The notes under the pieces are model-generated. The model was given only the letters and a program-made list of their open reading frames with translations, did no database searches and was not told the origin of the DNA. DNA of 64,000 bases from B2-G16 sp964528085. GTDB lineage: Bacteria; Bipolaricaulota; Bipolaricaulia; UBA7950; UBA9294. The position numbers and the translations under genes were made by a program. This document shows positions 18,925 to 26,108 of the stretch, piece after piece. Position 1 is the first letter of the stretch. Each line of letters starts with the position of its first letter. Location: the NCBI GenBank assembly GCA_964528085.1, contig CAZGRE010000002.1:5678-69677 (forward strand), in the 5' to 3' direction.

Positions 18925-21651
18925 ATGAAGAGAAAGGCTGTACTGGCGGTTGCGGTGCTGCTCTTGGGCCTCTCGATCGGCCTCGTTGGGCAGGGGATGG
19001 AGGAGTTTGCTGAACTGCACGTCACAAAGATCACCTTAGATCCTCCTTCCACGGTCACCCGCGGGGTGCAGGTCGAGGTTCATGCACGCGTGATGAACAC
19101 GGGGACTCGGAGCGCTGATCGGTTCGACATCGGCTTCTTCTATCGGCTTCAGGGTAGCTCGGGGAGCTGGATCCTGCTCGACAGGGTGGAGGGGGCGAGC
19201 CTTGCCCCGAGCCAGCAGGAGTTCCTCGATGTCGTCTTCGATATGGACACCCTTGATATGGCGCTCGGTACCTACGAGATCAGGGTTGTGGCCGATCTTA
19301 CGAACGAAATCCCGGAGGTCGATGAGCTGAACAACGAGCTGCGGACGACGATGACGCTCGTCTCATCCTCGCTTGGCCTCCCCGACCTTCAGCCGGTAGA
19401 GCTGACTTACACCTCGACCAATCCTGGGAGCGACGATGACATGCTCCCCTGGAACGTCACCACGTCGATTACGAACCTTGGGGAGGAGCAGGCCGGCCCG
19501 TTCAGCGTCGTCTTCCTGATCGAGGGCGTTGAATTCGACCGTAAGTTCCTGTTCGCTCTTCCAGCAGGAGGGTCGACCGAGCTCGTCGGGGAGCTCGACC
19601 CCTACGAGCTCGACCTCGGCCCGGGTTCGTACGAGATCACGGTGAGCGTCGATCCCGACGATGAGGTGAAGGAACAGGATGAGGCGAACAACGAGATATC
19701 CGGCTCGCTCACCCTTCTTTCCCCCGAGCTCTACCCGACGAGCCTCGCCTTCGATCGGTCGATCGTCCGGTTGGACGAGGAGGTTCAGGTTTCGGCTCAG
19801 ATCAACAACAGCGGGAAGGGGCCGGCGAGCGGCGTCGAGGTCGCGTTCTACGTGAACCACATCCGGTTCGCCACACAGACGATCGAGCTTCTCGACCGCG
19901 GGTTGAGCACCGTCGTCTCCGGGACCCTGAATCCGGAGAAGCTCGGGTTGACCGATGCCTCGGCCGTTTACGAGATCAAGGTCGTCGTCGATCCTGACAA
20001 CGCATTCGACGAGCTCGACGAGGCGAACAACGAGATGATTCGGCCTCTTACGATACTCGCTCCGGAGCCGAAGCGGCCGGAGATCCATCCGGAGAGCATC
20101 GAGCTGAGCCCTCCTTCCCCGGCTGAACTGGGAAGGGCCGCCACGGTGACGGTGTCGACGGTGATAAAGAACACAGGGAGGGCCGTTGCCGATAGGTTCA
20201 ACGTCGGCTTCTACTATCGGGTGAAGGGAGGCCTCCGTTGGGAGCTCTTCGCATGCAGTGACGAGGAGAGCTGCAGCGAGGTCAGCCTCAGCCCTGGAGG
20301 GCAGATCAAGCTGGTCGGGAGGCTTCCGATCGCCGCGGTCGGACCGGGGATCTACGAGATCCGTGTCCTCGCCGATTCACAGGACGTGGTCGACGAGCTC
20401 GACGAGACGAACAACGAGCTCGTTACGACGTTGACCCTCCTCGCTTCCCGCCTTCCGGATCTTTCGTTCTGCATGATGCAGCCGGTTGTGGTCGAGCCCT
20501 CGGTTCAGGTCCAACACGGCCAGACGCTCCGCCTCTCCGCATGCGTGACGAACGTTGGGGATCGGGATGCAGGGGGATTCCTCATCCGCTTCTCCTACTG
20601 CCGCGTGAGCGAGGCGGCCGATGGCGCCCCGGCGTGTACCGAGCCGAGCGAGTACAGGACGGCCTACTTCACCCCTGGGGCTGAGGTTGAAGTTCAGGGG
20701 CTAGCGATCGGGGAGACTGTCCGGGTTCCGGTGTCCCTTGAGACGCGCGACCTCGATCCGGGTCAGTACAACATCCTTGTCCAGATCGACCCTGCGACCG
20801 GCTCAGCGAGCGATGGGATGGTTGAGGAGCGTAACGAGCAGAACAACACGACCGTCGTTCAGGTCTCGGTCCTCGGACCGGACCTGACCGTCGTCGACTT
20901 CCGCTCGGAGCCGGAGAGCATCGTTAATAGCGGTGAATCCGTGGAGGTTTCAGCGACGGTTATGAACATCGGCGTCGAGCCGGCCGGCGGGTTTACGGTC
21001 GGGTTCAAGCTCCTCAGGGTAGGCGAGACGACCGAGCCGGTTCGGATCTGGAGCTGCTCGAACGATGAGGCGACCGAGTGCATCGGCCCTGAGTACTTCG
21101 GGCAGGCGCGGCTCCCCGGGATCGATGTCCTCGTGCCTGAGGAGGTGCGATGCAGCCTCGATACGAGCGGTATTGAGGCGGGTGAATACGTCCTCCGCGT
21201 CGAGGTTGACGTGAAGGATGCGGTTGTCGAGCACACCGAGATGAACAACTTCGCTGAGATTCCGCTTTTGATCGTCGGCGAAGGGGAGGAGGCCATCAGC
21301 GAGGGGGCCGATCTGGCCATCGAATCGTTTCGCATCTATAAGATGGGTATGCGCTCGGACGAAGTGCGGTTATGGGTGACGCTCATCAATATAGGGAGCA
21401 CGGACGTTGGCCCGTTTGAAGTTAGTTTCTTCTGTATAAATTCTTCTGCTGCAGAACCGGTTTTCCTTGGTTCGTGGACCGTGCGCGGTCTTGCAGCTGG
21501 GGCAGAAGTAACAATCGTCCGGTCCTTGAATACGTCGACTCTTTCACCCGGAGCGTATGCTGTGGGAGTTATTGTCGATTCTGCGAACGCCATTGTCGAG
21601 GTGAATGAGGAGAATAATACACAAGAAGGGACCCTCTGGATCCATTATTAG
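18925..21651 (+). CDS. Secreted protein of seven CARDB repeats, no propeller
   Basis: The 908-residue protein has a signal peptide (KRKAVLAVAVLLLGLSIGLVG) and is almost entirely CARDB repeats. Seven closing loops are visible, including PEVDELNNEL, KEQDEANNEI, DELDEANNEM, DELDETNNEL and VEVNEENNTQ. There is no propeller and no anchor at the C-terminus. The last repeat (about 21330-21651) uses clearly more A/T-rich codons than the others, as if it had been added or exchanged. ATG 18925 follows the 14942-18889 gene by 35 bases with GGGAGG upstream, so the genes are probably co-transcribed. The product could be a fibrous surface protein; the ligand is unknown. Confidence 0.87.
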   Translation: MKRKAVLAVAVLLLGLSIGLVGQGMEEFAELHVTKITLDPPSTVTRGVQVEVHARVMNTGTRSADRFDIGFFYRLQGSSGSWILLDRVEGASLAPSQQEFLDVVFDMDTLDMALGTYEIRVVADLTNEIPEVDELNNELRTTMTLVSSSLGLPDLQPVELTYTSTNPGSDDDMLPWNVTTSITNLGEEQAGPFSVVFLIEGVEFDRKFLFALPAGGSTELVGELDPYELDLGPGSYEITVSVDPDDEVKEQDEANNEISGSLTLLSPELYPTSLAFDRSIVRLDEEVQVSAQINNSGKGPASGVEVAFYVNHIRFATQTIELLDRGLSTVVSGTLNPEKLGLTDASAVYEIKVVVDPDNAFDELDEANNEMIRPLTILAPEPKRPEIHPESIELSPPSPAELGRAATVTVSTVIKNTGRAVADRFNVGFYYRVKGGLRWELFACSDEESCSEVSLSPGGQIKLVGRLPIAAVGPGIYEIRVLADSQDVVDELDETNNELVTTLTLLASRLPDLSFCMMQPVVVEPSVQVQHGQTLRLSACVTNVGDRDAGGFLIRFSYCRVSEAADGAPACTEPSEYRTAYFTPGAEVEVQGLAIGETVRVPVSLETRDLDPGQYNILVQIDPATGSASDGMVEERNEQNNTTVVQVSVLGPDLTVVDFRSEPESIVNSGESVEVSATVMNIGVEPAGGFTVGFKLLRVGETTEPVRIWSCSNDEATECIGPEYFGQARLPGIDVLVPEEVRCSLDTSGIEAGEYVLRVEVDVKDAVVEHTEMNNFAEIPLLIVGEGEEAISEGADLAIESFRIYKMGMRSDEVRLWVTLINIGSTDVGPFEVSFFCINSSAAEPVFLGSWTVRGLAAGAEVTIVRSLNTSTLSPGAYAVGVIVDSANAIVEVNEENNTQEGTLWIHY

Positions 21652-21757
21652 CATCGGATATGGAATTTCCTTCGTCCTTGAGGGGGAGTGCGGCTGAAGG
21701 GGGGAGCCGATAACCGGCGGTTCACCTTTTTCTGAAACGAAGGTGGAGCTTTCGGTG

Positions 21758-21763
21758 TATAGT
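21758..21763 (+). promoter_or_regulatory. Possible -10 element for the cysteine-rich protein gene
   Basis: TATAGT at 21758-21763 (5 of 6) lies 21 bases before the GTG start, with the Shine-Dalgarno GGAGG between. A -35 element is not clear. Confidence 0.35.
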
Positions 21764-21784
21764 TGAATAACGGAGGTGAGAGCT

Positions 21785-22357
21785 GTGAGGCGATATGTTG
21801 GTGTTGCGTTGGTCCTTTTGGTCGTGTCAGTAGCTATGTTCAGCGTGGCTGCGGCTACCTCGACGGTTTATGGAACCCGCTTCAAGGTGGGAGAGACGAT
21901 CCAGTTCAAGATCGAGGATTCCACGATCTGGTGGGGGGGCTGCTGCTGTTGCACATCCTGTACGGAGACTTCCGTCCTCGGATGGCATATCACCAACAGC
22001 GCAGGGCAGACGATCTACAACGCCATCAATGATGCCCCTGTCCCTGCGTCAAGCTGGGTCGGGACCTGGACGCAGATCGACGCGAACGACAACCCCGTCG
22101 GCGCAGGACAGTACATGCTCTACGTTGATACGTCCATCGGCACGCTGTCGCGCTGTTTCACGATCTACGATCCGTGCGGGTGTAACTATCCGTACTGGTG
22201 TAACGCGTGTACGTGCGAGGAGCTCCCGTCGATAACGAACTGCGGGTGCAAGACGACGCTCGTGTTCGTAGATACGTGCCAGAACTGTTATTTCCCGTTC
22301 TTCTGGTGGTTCGGATGCTGCTCTTCGCCGTGCAGTAGCTGCGCAGGTTCTCCGTAG
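21785..22357 (+). CDS. Secreted cysteine-rich protein with 19 Cys, family unknown
   Basis: The 190-residue product begins at GTG 21785, eight bases after GGAGG, with the signal peptide VRRYVGVALVLLVVSVAMFS. The first half looks like an Ig-type sandwich: TRFKVGETIQFKIEDS, LGWHITNSAGQTIYNAI and PVGAGQYMLYVDT. It is interrupted by the cluster WWGGCCCCTSC. The second half holds fourteen more cysteines in CGC, CNAC, CTC, CGC, CQNC and GCC groups and is rich in Trp, Phe and Tyr. Nineteen Cys in about 165 mature residues suggests disulfide bonding or metal binding outside the cell. It follows the CARDB genes by 133 bases. I know no family with this pattern. Confidence 0.75.
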   Translation: MRRYVGVALVLLVVSVAMFSVAAATSTVYGTRFKVGETIQFKIEDSTIWWGGCCCCTSCTETSVLGWHITNSAGQTIYNAINDAPVPASSWVGTWTQIDANDNPVGAGQYMLYVDTSIGTLSRCFTIYDPCGCNYPYWCNACTCEELPSITNCGCKTTLVFVDTCQNCYFPFFWWFGCCSSPCSSCAGSP

Positions 22358-22418
22358 AGAGAATCCCGGGGGTCTTGAACGCCTACCTCGCAGCTGATAC
22401 GCTTCTTTGTAGAGGCTT

Positions 22419-22500
22419 GCGAGGGTGGCGGAACTGGCAGACGCGCTAGCCTTAGGAGCTAGTGCCTTCGGGCGTGCGGGTTCGAATCCCGCCCTTCGCA
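22419..22500 (+). tRNA. tRNA-Leu (anticodon TAG)
   Basis: The acceptor stem GCGAGGG pairs with CCTTCGC, with one G-T pair. The anticodon loop CTTAGGA gives TAG. A long variable arm (TGCCTTCGGGCG) marks a class II tRNA. The T arm contains GGTTCGAATCC. CCA is not encoded. Confidence 0.96.
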
Positions 22501-22501
22501 T

Positions 22502-22530
22502 TTGAAGCTCCGTTGCGGACGGGCTATAAT
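22502..22530 (+). promoter_or_regulatory. Predicted promoter for the tRNA-Gly to tRNA-Ala array
   Basis: TTGAAG at 22502-22507 is followed after exactly 17 bases by a perfect TATAAT at 22525-22530. It sits between the first and second tRNA genes, 11 bases before tRNA-Gly. It could drive the five downstream tRNA genes. Confidence 0.7.
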
Positions 22531-22541
22531 GTTGAGCTCAA

Positions 22542-22616
22542 GCGGGAATAGCTCAGCGGTAGAGCACTGCCTTGCCAAGGCAGGGGTCGCGGGTTCAAAT
22601 CCCGTTTCCCGCTCCA
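22542..22616 (+). tRNA. tRNA-Gly (anticodon GCC)
   Basis: Acceptor GCGGGAA pairs with TTCCCGC, and CCA is encoded (22614-22616). The anticodon stem CTGCC/GGCAG carries loop TTGCCAA, which gives GCC. D and T arms are standard. Confidence 0.97.
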
Positions 22617-22641
22617 AGCATCGAGCCGGGGAATGCCGACA

Positions 22642-22725
22642 GCCGGGATGGCGGAATTGGCAGACGCAAGGGACTTAAAATCCTTTGAGGGTTTCCTCGT
22701 GCGGGTTCGACTCCCGCTCCCGGCA
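22642..22725 (+). tRNA. tRNA-Leu (anticodon TAA)
   Basis: Acceptor GCCGGGA pairs with TCCCGGC. The anticodon loop CTTAAAA gives TAA. The long variable arm (GAGGGTTTCCTC) is class II. CCA is not encoded. Confidence 0.96.
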
Positions 22726-22739
22726 AAACGAGAAGATAC

Positions 22740-22816
22740 CGCGGGGTGGAGCAATCTGGAAGCTCGTCGGGCTCATAACCCGGAGGTTGCCGGTTCGAAT
22801 CCGGCCCCCGCAACCA
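22740..22816 (+). tRNA. Initiator tRNA-fMet (anticodon CAT)
   Basis: The first base C (22740) faces A72, the unpaired end that marks initiator tRNAs. The anticodon stem has the three consecutive G-C pairs (GGG/CCC) around loop CTCATAA. The sequence is close to the well-known E. coli initiator tRNA, and CCA is encoded. Confidence 0.95.
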
Positions 22817-22821
22817 GACGA

Positions 22822-22896
22822 GGCGGCGTAGCTCAACCGGTTTAGAGCGCTCGGCTCATATCCGAGAGGTTCGGGGTTCGAGTCCCTGCGCCGCTA
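22822..22896 (+). tRNA. tRNA with anticodon CAT, probably elongator Met
   Basis: Acceptor GGCGGCG pairs with CGCCGCT, giving a G1-U72 wobble end. The anticodon stem CTCGG/CCGAG carries loop CTCATAT, which gives CAT. It lacks initiator features. A lysidine-modified tRNA-Ile2 also has CAT and would be the TilS substrate, so that identity is not fully excluded. CCA is not encoded. Confidence 0.88.
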
Positions 22897-22904
22897 GTGA
22901 TTTT

Positions 22905-22978
22905 GGGGGCGTAGCTCTAATCGGGAGAGCGCTGCGTTCGCAACGCAGAGGTTGGCGGTTCGAATCCGCTCGCCTCCA
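22905..22978 (+). tRNA. tRNA-Ala (anticodon CGC)
   Basis: Acceptor GGGGGCG pairs with CGCCTCC. The anticodon stem CTGCG/CGCAG carries loop TTCGCAA, which gives CGC. This is the last gene in the array. CCA is not encoded. Confidence 0.94.
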
Positions 22979-23020
22979 CACTTTCCTCCAGGTTTCCTTT
23001 TCTCCAAACCCTCAAAGGAA

Positions 23021-23049
23021 AGCCGGGGGAGTTATTCACTCCCCCGGCT
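23021..23049 (+). terminator. Hairpin terminator after the tRNA array
   Basis: AGCCGGGGGAGT at 23021-23032 and ACTCCCCCGGCT at 23038-23049 form a perfect 12-bp stem with a 5-base loop. There is no T tract. It lies between the tRNA array and the end of the convergent gene at 23077, so it could stop both. Confidence 0.7.
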
Positions 23050-23076
23050 CTATGACAGAGTGATTAACCGATTCAC

Positions 23077-24336
23077 CTACCAGCTCAGCCTGACTGAGAG
23101 CTTCCAGGCGGTAAAACCGGTTGTATCCACCGTGATCGAGCTAGACATACGGATTGAGGAGCCCAAGGCGAGGGTGACGCCCATCGTGCTCTGTGCCCAA
23201 TCGAAAAGGAGACCGGTGGATGTGCTGAAGAACGTGTCCGCTGAGAAGGAGAACCCGCTTCCAAAAGGAGGTACATCGACGGTGAGTGAGACGATCTCCC
23301 AATAGTCTTGGGGGTAGTAGATGTGCCCCTCTGTGATTGCTTCAGTGAGCGGTTCGACGACCGAGCCGAAGGCAGGGGTTGTGATCACGTAGTCGGTTGT
23401 ATTCAGGTTCGAGATGCTGGTAAGGGAGGCTCCACCTATCTCCGCGGTAAACTTTATCCCGTAGATTTCAAGTGCGGTGATCGTCCCTCCGCTTTCAAGG
23501 AGGTTCGTATAAACAGATAGACAACCGTAGTCTGTCTCTAGCGATGGGGAGAACGTGTAGCTTGCCGACTGGAGGGTATAGGTGAAGTCGAGGACGAGGT
23601 TGAAAGGGATTCCGAATAGATGCAGGAAAGAGAGCTCGATCTCTTCACTTTCAAACCCTGTCTTCCCGAAACTGGTTGTGCTCGACAGTTCGACACAGGT
23701 GAAAGCGTTGGCGGTGAACGTGAGATCCGCCCCGCAGAAGTAAGCCGGGATCGGCTCAATTGTTGGATCAGTCTCATACGTCTTCGACAGCACCGAGGGA
23801 TCGGTATGGTCTCCCGTAGCGGTGAACGTGATTCCACTTAGATCCGCTCCGAAGTATATAGCGCTCTCGAAGGTAAAAAACCCGTCGATGATCTCTCCGT
23901 ATAGATCGACTACGTACCCGTAGTTCACCGGTTCCGACTGTGTCTCTCCGACCATTGCTCCGTACAGGCTCAGCGTGAGGGGTGGGATCAAGACGGCCAT
24001 TCTCCCCTGAGCGTAAAGGAATGAGCCACTCTGCGGCTCAAACAACAACTGCCCCGAGAAGCTAACTGGCCCTAACGCTGCGTCAAGGTCGAATTCTTGC
24101 CAGAGCCAGCCGTCAAATACGAAATCCGAGATGCTTGAAATCTCCAAGAAATCTAGGTGGAGTCCGACATCGAGCGTCGATTGGAAAGAGGTGAACGGCC
24201 TTGTCTGTTGGGGGGAGAGACCGATTTCGGCGAACCAACTGCCGGTGATGTATTCGCTTCCTCCGTTGTTTCCGGTTGCGATGACAAACGCCCCTAAGAC
24301 TAATGCGATCGCGATCAGCAAGCCTCTGATGTTCAC
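23077..24336 (-). CDS. Secreted beta-rich protein, probably outer-membrane barrel
   Basis: The 419-residue protein has a signal peptide (RGLLIAIALVLGAFVIATG). The mature part is a succession of short amphipathic strands rich in Ser, Thr, Phe and Gly, for example LTFTANAFTCVELSSTTSF, LVLDFTYTLQSASYTF and GVTLALGSSIRMSSSITVD. It ends in AWKLSVRLSW; a C-terminal aromatic residue after alternating hydrophobics resembles the barrel-insertion signal of outer-membrane proteins. The gene is less GC-rich than its neighbours. I cannot name a family. Confidence 0.75.
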   Translation of the reverse strand: MNIRGLLIAIALVLGAFVIATGNNGGSEYITGSWFAEIGLSPQQTRPFTSFQSTLDVGLHLDFLEISSISDFVFDGWLWQEFDLDAALGPVSFSGQLLFEPQSGSFLYAQGRMAVLIPPLTLSLYGAMVGETQSEPVNYGYVVDLYGEIIDGFFTFESAIYFGADLSGITFTATGDHTDPSVLSKTYETDPTIEPIPAYFCGADLTFTANAFTCVELSSTTSFGKTGFESEEIELSFLHLFGIPFNLVLDFTYTLQSASYTFSPSLETDYGCLSVYTNLLESGGTITALEIYGIKFTAEIGGASLTSISNLNTTDYVITTPAFGSVVEPLTEAITEGHIYYPQDYWEIVSLTVDVPPFGSGFSFSADTFFSTSTGLLFDWAQSTMGVTLALGSSIRMSSSITVDTTGFTAWKLSVRLSW

Positions 24337-24542
24337 CGTCCACTCCCCTTTGTCCGCCTTGGAACCACTGCTGATTCAGGTAAGTTCCTCATCTAAGTGG
24401 TGTCCTCTCTGTCGCATTGACCGTAGTTCGAACTTGCCTTTCTCTCTACGGTGCACGACCGGAGGGAAGCGGAAATGGATCACCCGATCGGCCAGCGAAC
24501 GTCCTCTCGGCTCCTGACAGACTCCCTCTTTATCGTTCCGTC

Positions 24543-24571
24543 TTGGCGGGCTCACCCCCTCCGGGTAGACT
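24543..24571 (+). promoter_or_regulatory. Possible trmY promoter, leaderless type
   Basis: TTGGCG at 24543-24548 is followed after 17 bases by TAGACT at 24566-24571. The ATG of trmY lies 7 bases after the -10 and lacks a Shine-Dalgarno, so the RNA probably begins at or next to the start codon. Confidence 0.45.
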
Positions 24572-24578
24572 TCAGGGT

Positions 24579-25388
24579 ATGAGACGCTTTCTTATCGTCG
24601 CCCATAAGGCGCCGCTCGAGCCGGCGTTTTCGCTCGATGACCTCCCCGGCGGTGCGGGGAGGATCGATGTCCTCTGCCGGGCGATCGGCGCGTCGCTCTT
24701 CCTCTCCCACGGGATCAGGCGTGACGTGGAGACGATCCTTGTCCTTCGGGATGCCGTTCAGATCAGGATCGTCGGTGGACGCGTCAAGCGGCTCAACCCG
24801 GATGAGCGCTCGACCGCAGCCCTGATCAAGCATGCCCTTGCCGCCCTCGATTCGGAAGAGGTGGAGAGCACGCCCGGGATCTTCGCCTCGCGGGCCAGCC
24901 TCTCCGATGCCCTCGATCGGATCTACCAGTTGGGGGCGAGACCGGTCGTCCTTTCGGAGGGCGGTACCCCTGCCGAATCGTTCGACTTCCCGGCTGAGCC
25001 GGCGTTCATCCTCTCCGATCATCTCGATTTCACCCCGGAGGAGGATCTCCTCCTCTCGGACATCCCTCGCCTCTCCCTCGGCGAAAGGTCGCTTCATACG
25101 AGCCAGTGCATAACGATCCTCCACTACCTCCTCGACCGACGGGAGAGGGACAAGGAGGGCGATCTCGCCGTTTGCCACGTCGTGTGGGGCGAGCCAAAGG
25201 CGCAGCTGATCAAGGGGCTCCTCGAGGATTTCGGGATCCCTGCCAACCTCGTCGGGGACGTCCCGGCATCGGTCTACCCCTTCTCCCTCGACGGGCTCGC
25301 CAAGCGTCGGATCATGGTGAGGGAACGCGACCTCGAGCGGGCGCGGTCGATCATCCGCGATTATTTCGAGGAGCCGGTCGAGGAATGA
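24579..25388 (+). CDS. trmY: TrmY-like tRNA pseudouridine-54 N1-methyltransferase with C-terminal extension
   Basis: TrmY, an archaeal SPOUT-class enzyme, methylates N1 of pseudouridine 54 in the tRNA T loop. Residues 1 to about 195 match its signatures in order: FSLDDLPGGAGRIDVL (17-32), LFLSHGIRRD (40-49), NPDERSTAALI, ESTPGIFAS, FILSDHLDF and SLHTSQCITILH. A further 70 residues form a compact alpha/beta unit (HVVWGEPKAQLIKGLLEDFG to RARSIIRDYFEE) that resembles DUF2007-like small domains. Archaeal TrmY proteins of about 200 residues lack this. Bacterial tRNAs normally carry ribothymidine at position 54, so the substrate is a real question. The next gene, pcm, follows closely. Confidence 0.88.
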   Translation: MRRFLIVAHKAPLEPAFSLDDLPGGAGRIDVLCRAIGASLFLSHGIRRDVETILVLRDAVQIRIVGGRVKRLNPDERSTAALIKHALAALDSEEVESTPGIFASRASLSDALDRIYQLGARPVVLSEGGTPAESFDFPAEPAFILSDHLDFTPEEDLLLSDIPRLSLGERSLHTSQCITILHYLLDRRERDKEGDLAVCHVVWGEPKAQLIKGLLEDFGIPANLVGDVPASVYPFSLDGLAKRRIMVRERDLERARSIIRDYFEEPVEE

Positions 25389-25407
25389 TCCGGCTCTTCC
25401 TCCGTTT

Positions 25408-25416
25408 TGCTAGAAT
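25408..25416 (+). promoter_or_regulatory. Possible extended -10 promoter of pcm
   Basis: TGCTAGAAT is an extended -10 element. It ends 6 bases before the GTG start of pcm, and no Shine-Dalgarno is seen between, so a leaderless transcript is likely. Confidence 0.4.
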
Positions 25417-25422
25417 GCTGAT

Positions 25423-26094
25423 GTGACCAGGAAGGGCAGGGAGGGAGACGAGTTCGCCGAACGCCGCGCATTCATGGTCGAACACCATCTGAGGCGGCGG
25501 GGGATCCGCGACGAGCGCGTATTGAAGGCGTTCCTCTCCGTCAGGCGGGAGGAGTTCGTCCCTCCGGAATGGAGGTACGCCGCGTACGCCGATCACCCCC
25601 TTCCGATCGGAGAGGGACAGACGATATCCCAGCCATATATAGTCGCTCTGATGACCGAGGAGCTCAAGCTGTCCGGGGGTGAAAGGGTCCTCGAGATTGG
25701 GACTGGTTCCGGGTATCAGACCGCGATCCTAGCCGAGCTAGAAGCTGATATCTGGACGATCGAGCGCTCAGCGGCCCTCAGCCGCGCAGCACAGGAGAGG
25801 CTCCACAGGCTCGGCTACAGGGGTATCCGGTTCGTGGTCGGTGATGGGACGATTGGCCTTCCCGCGGAGGCCCCGTTCGATCGGATAATCGCCACCGGCA
25901 GTTTTCCCTCCATTCCGACCGGGCTCCTCGCCCAGCTTCGGGAGGGAGGGATCTTCGTCGGCCCGGTCGGTGACCTTTATGATCAGCGCCTCATCAAGGT
26001 AGAGTACCATCCCCCTCGATTCATAAGGAAGGACCTCGGCGCATGCCGGTTCGTCCCGCTGATCGGGAGGAGCGGATGGAGGACCGACCGGTGA
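25423..26094 (+). CDS. pcm: Protein-L-isoaspartate O-methyltransferase
   Basis: This enzyme uses S-adenosylmethionine to methylate isoaspartyl residues and so starts their repair in damaged proteins. It is 223 residues long. Signatures include RREEFVPPEWRYAAYAD, LPIGEGQTISQPYIVALM, the SAM-binding VLEIGTGSGYQTAIL, and FDRIIATGSFPSIPTGLL. The usual motif reads TGAAP; here it is TGSFP. GTG 25423 is used because the promoter-like TAGAAT lies directly upstream; ATG 25474 would cut into the conserved N-terminal helix. Confidence 0.93.
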   Translation: MTRKGREGDEFAERRAFMVEHHLRRRGIRDERVLKAFLSVRREEFVPPEWRYAAYADHPLPIGEGQTISQPYIVALMTEELKLSGGERVLEIGTGSGYQTAILAELEADIWTIERSAALSRAAQERLHRLGYRGIRFVVGDGTIGLPAEAPFDRIIATGSFPSIPTGLLAQLREGGIFVGPVGDLYDQRLIKVEYHPPRFIRKDLGACRFVPLIGRSGWRTDR

Positions 26095-26108
26095 GAAAGG
26101 AGGAACGG

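Noticed and set aside
14942..21651. Repeated units that might be a CRISPR or DNA repeat array
   Set aside because: The repetition is at the protein level (CARDB domains of about 100 residues or more) and the DNA copies differ. No short identical repeats with spacers were seen anywhere in the window.
22822..22896. tRNA-Ile2 with CAT anticodon as TilS substrate
   Set aside because: The body looks more like elongator tRNA-Met of other bacteria. It cannot be excluded, and the genome list of tRNAs would decide.
24337..24578. Structured RNA between the barrel gene and trmY
   Set aside because: A 7-bp inverted repeat (24420-24426 and 24446-24452) and a few weaker ones exist, but no known RNA pattern (SRP, RNase P, tmRNA, riboswitch) could be recognised.
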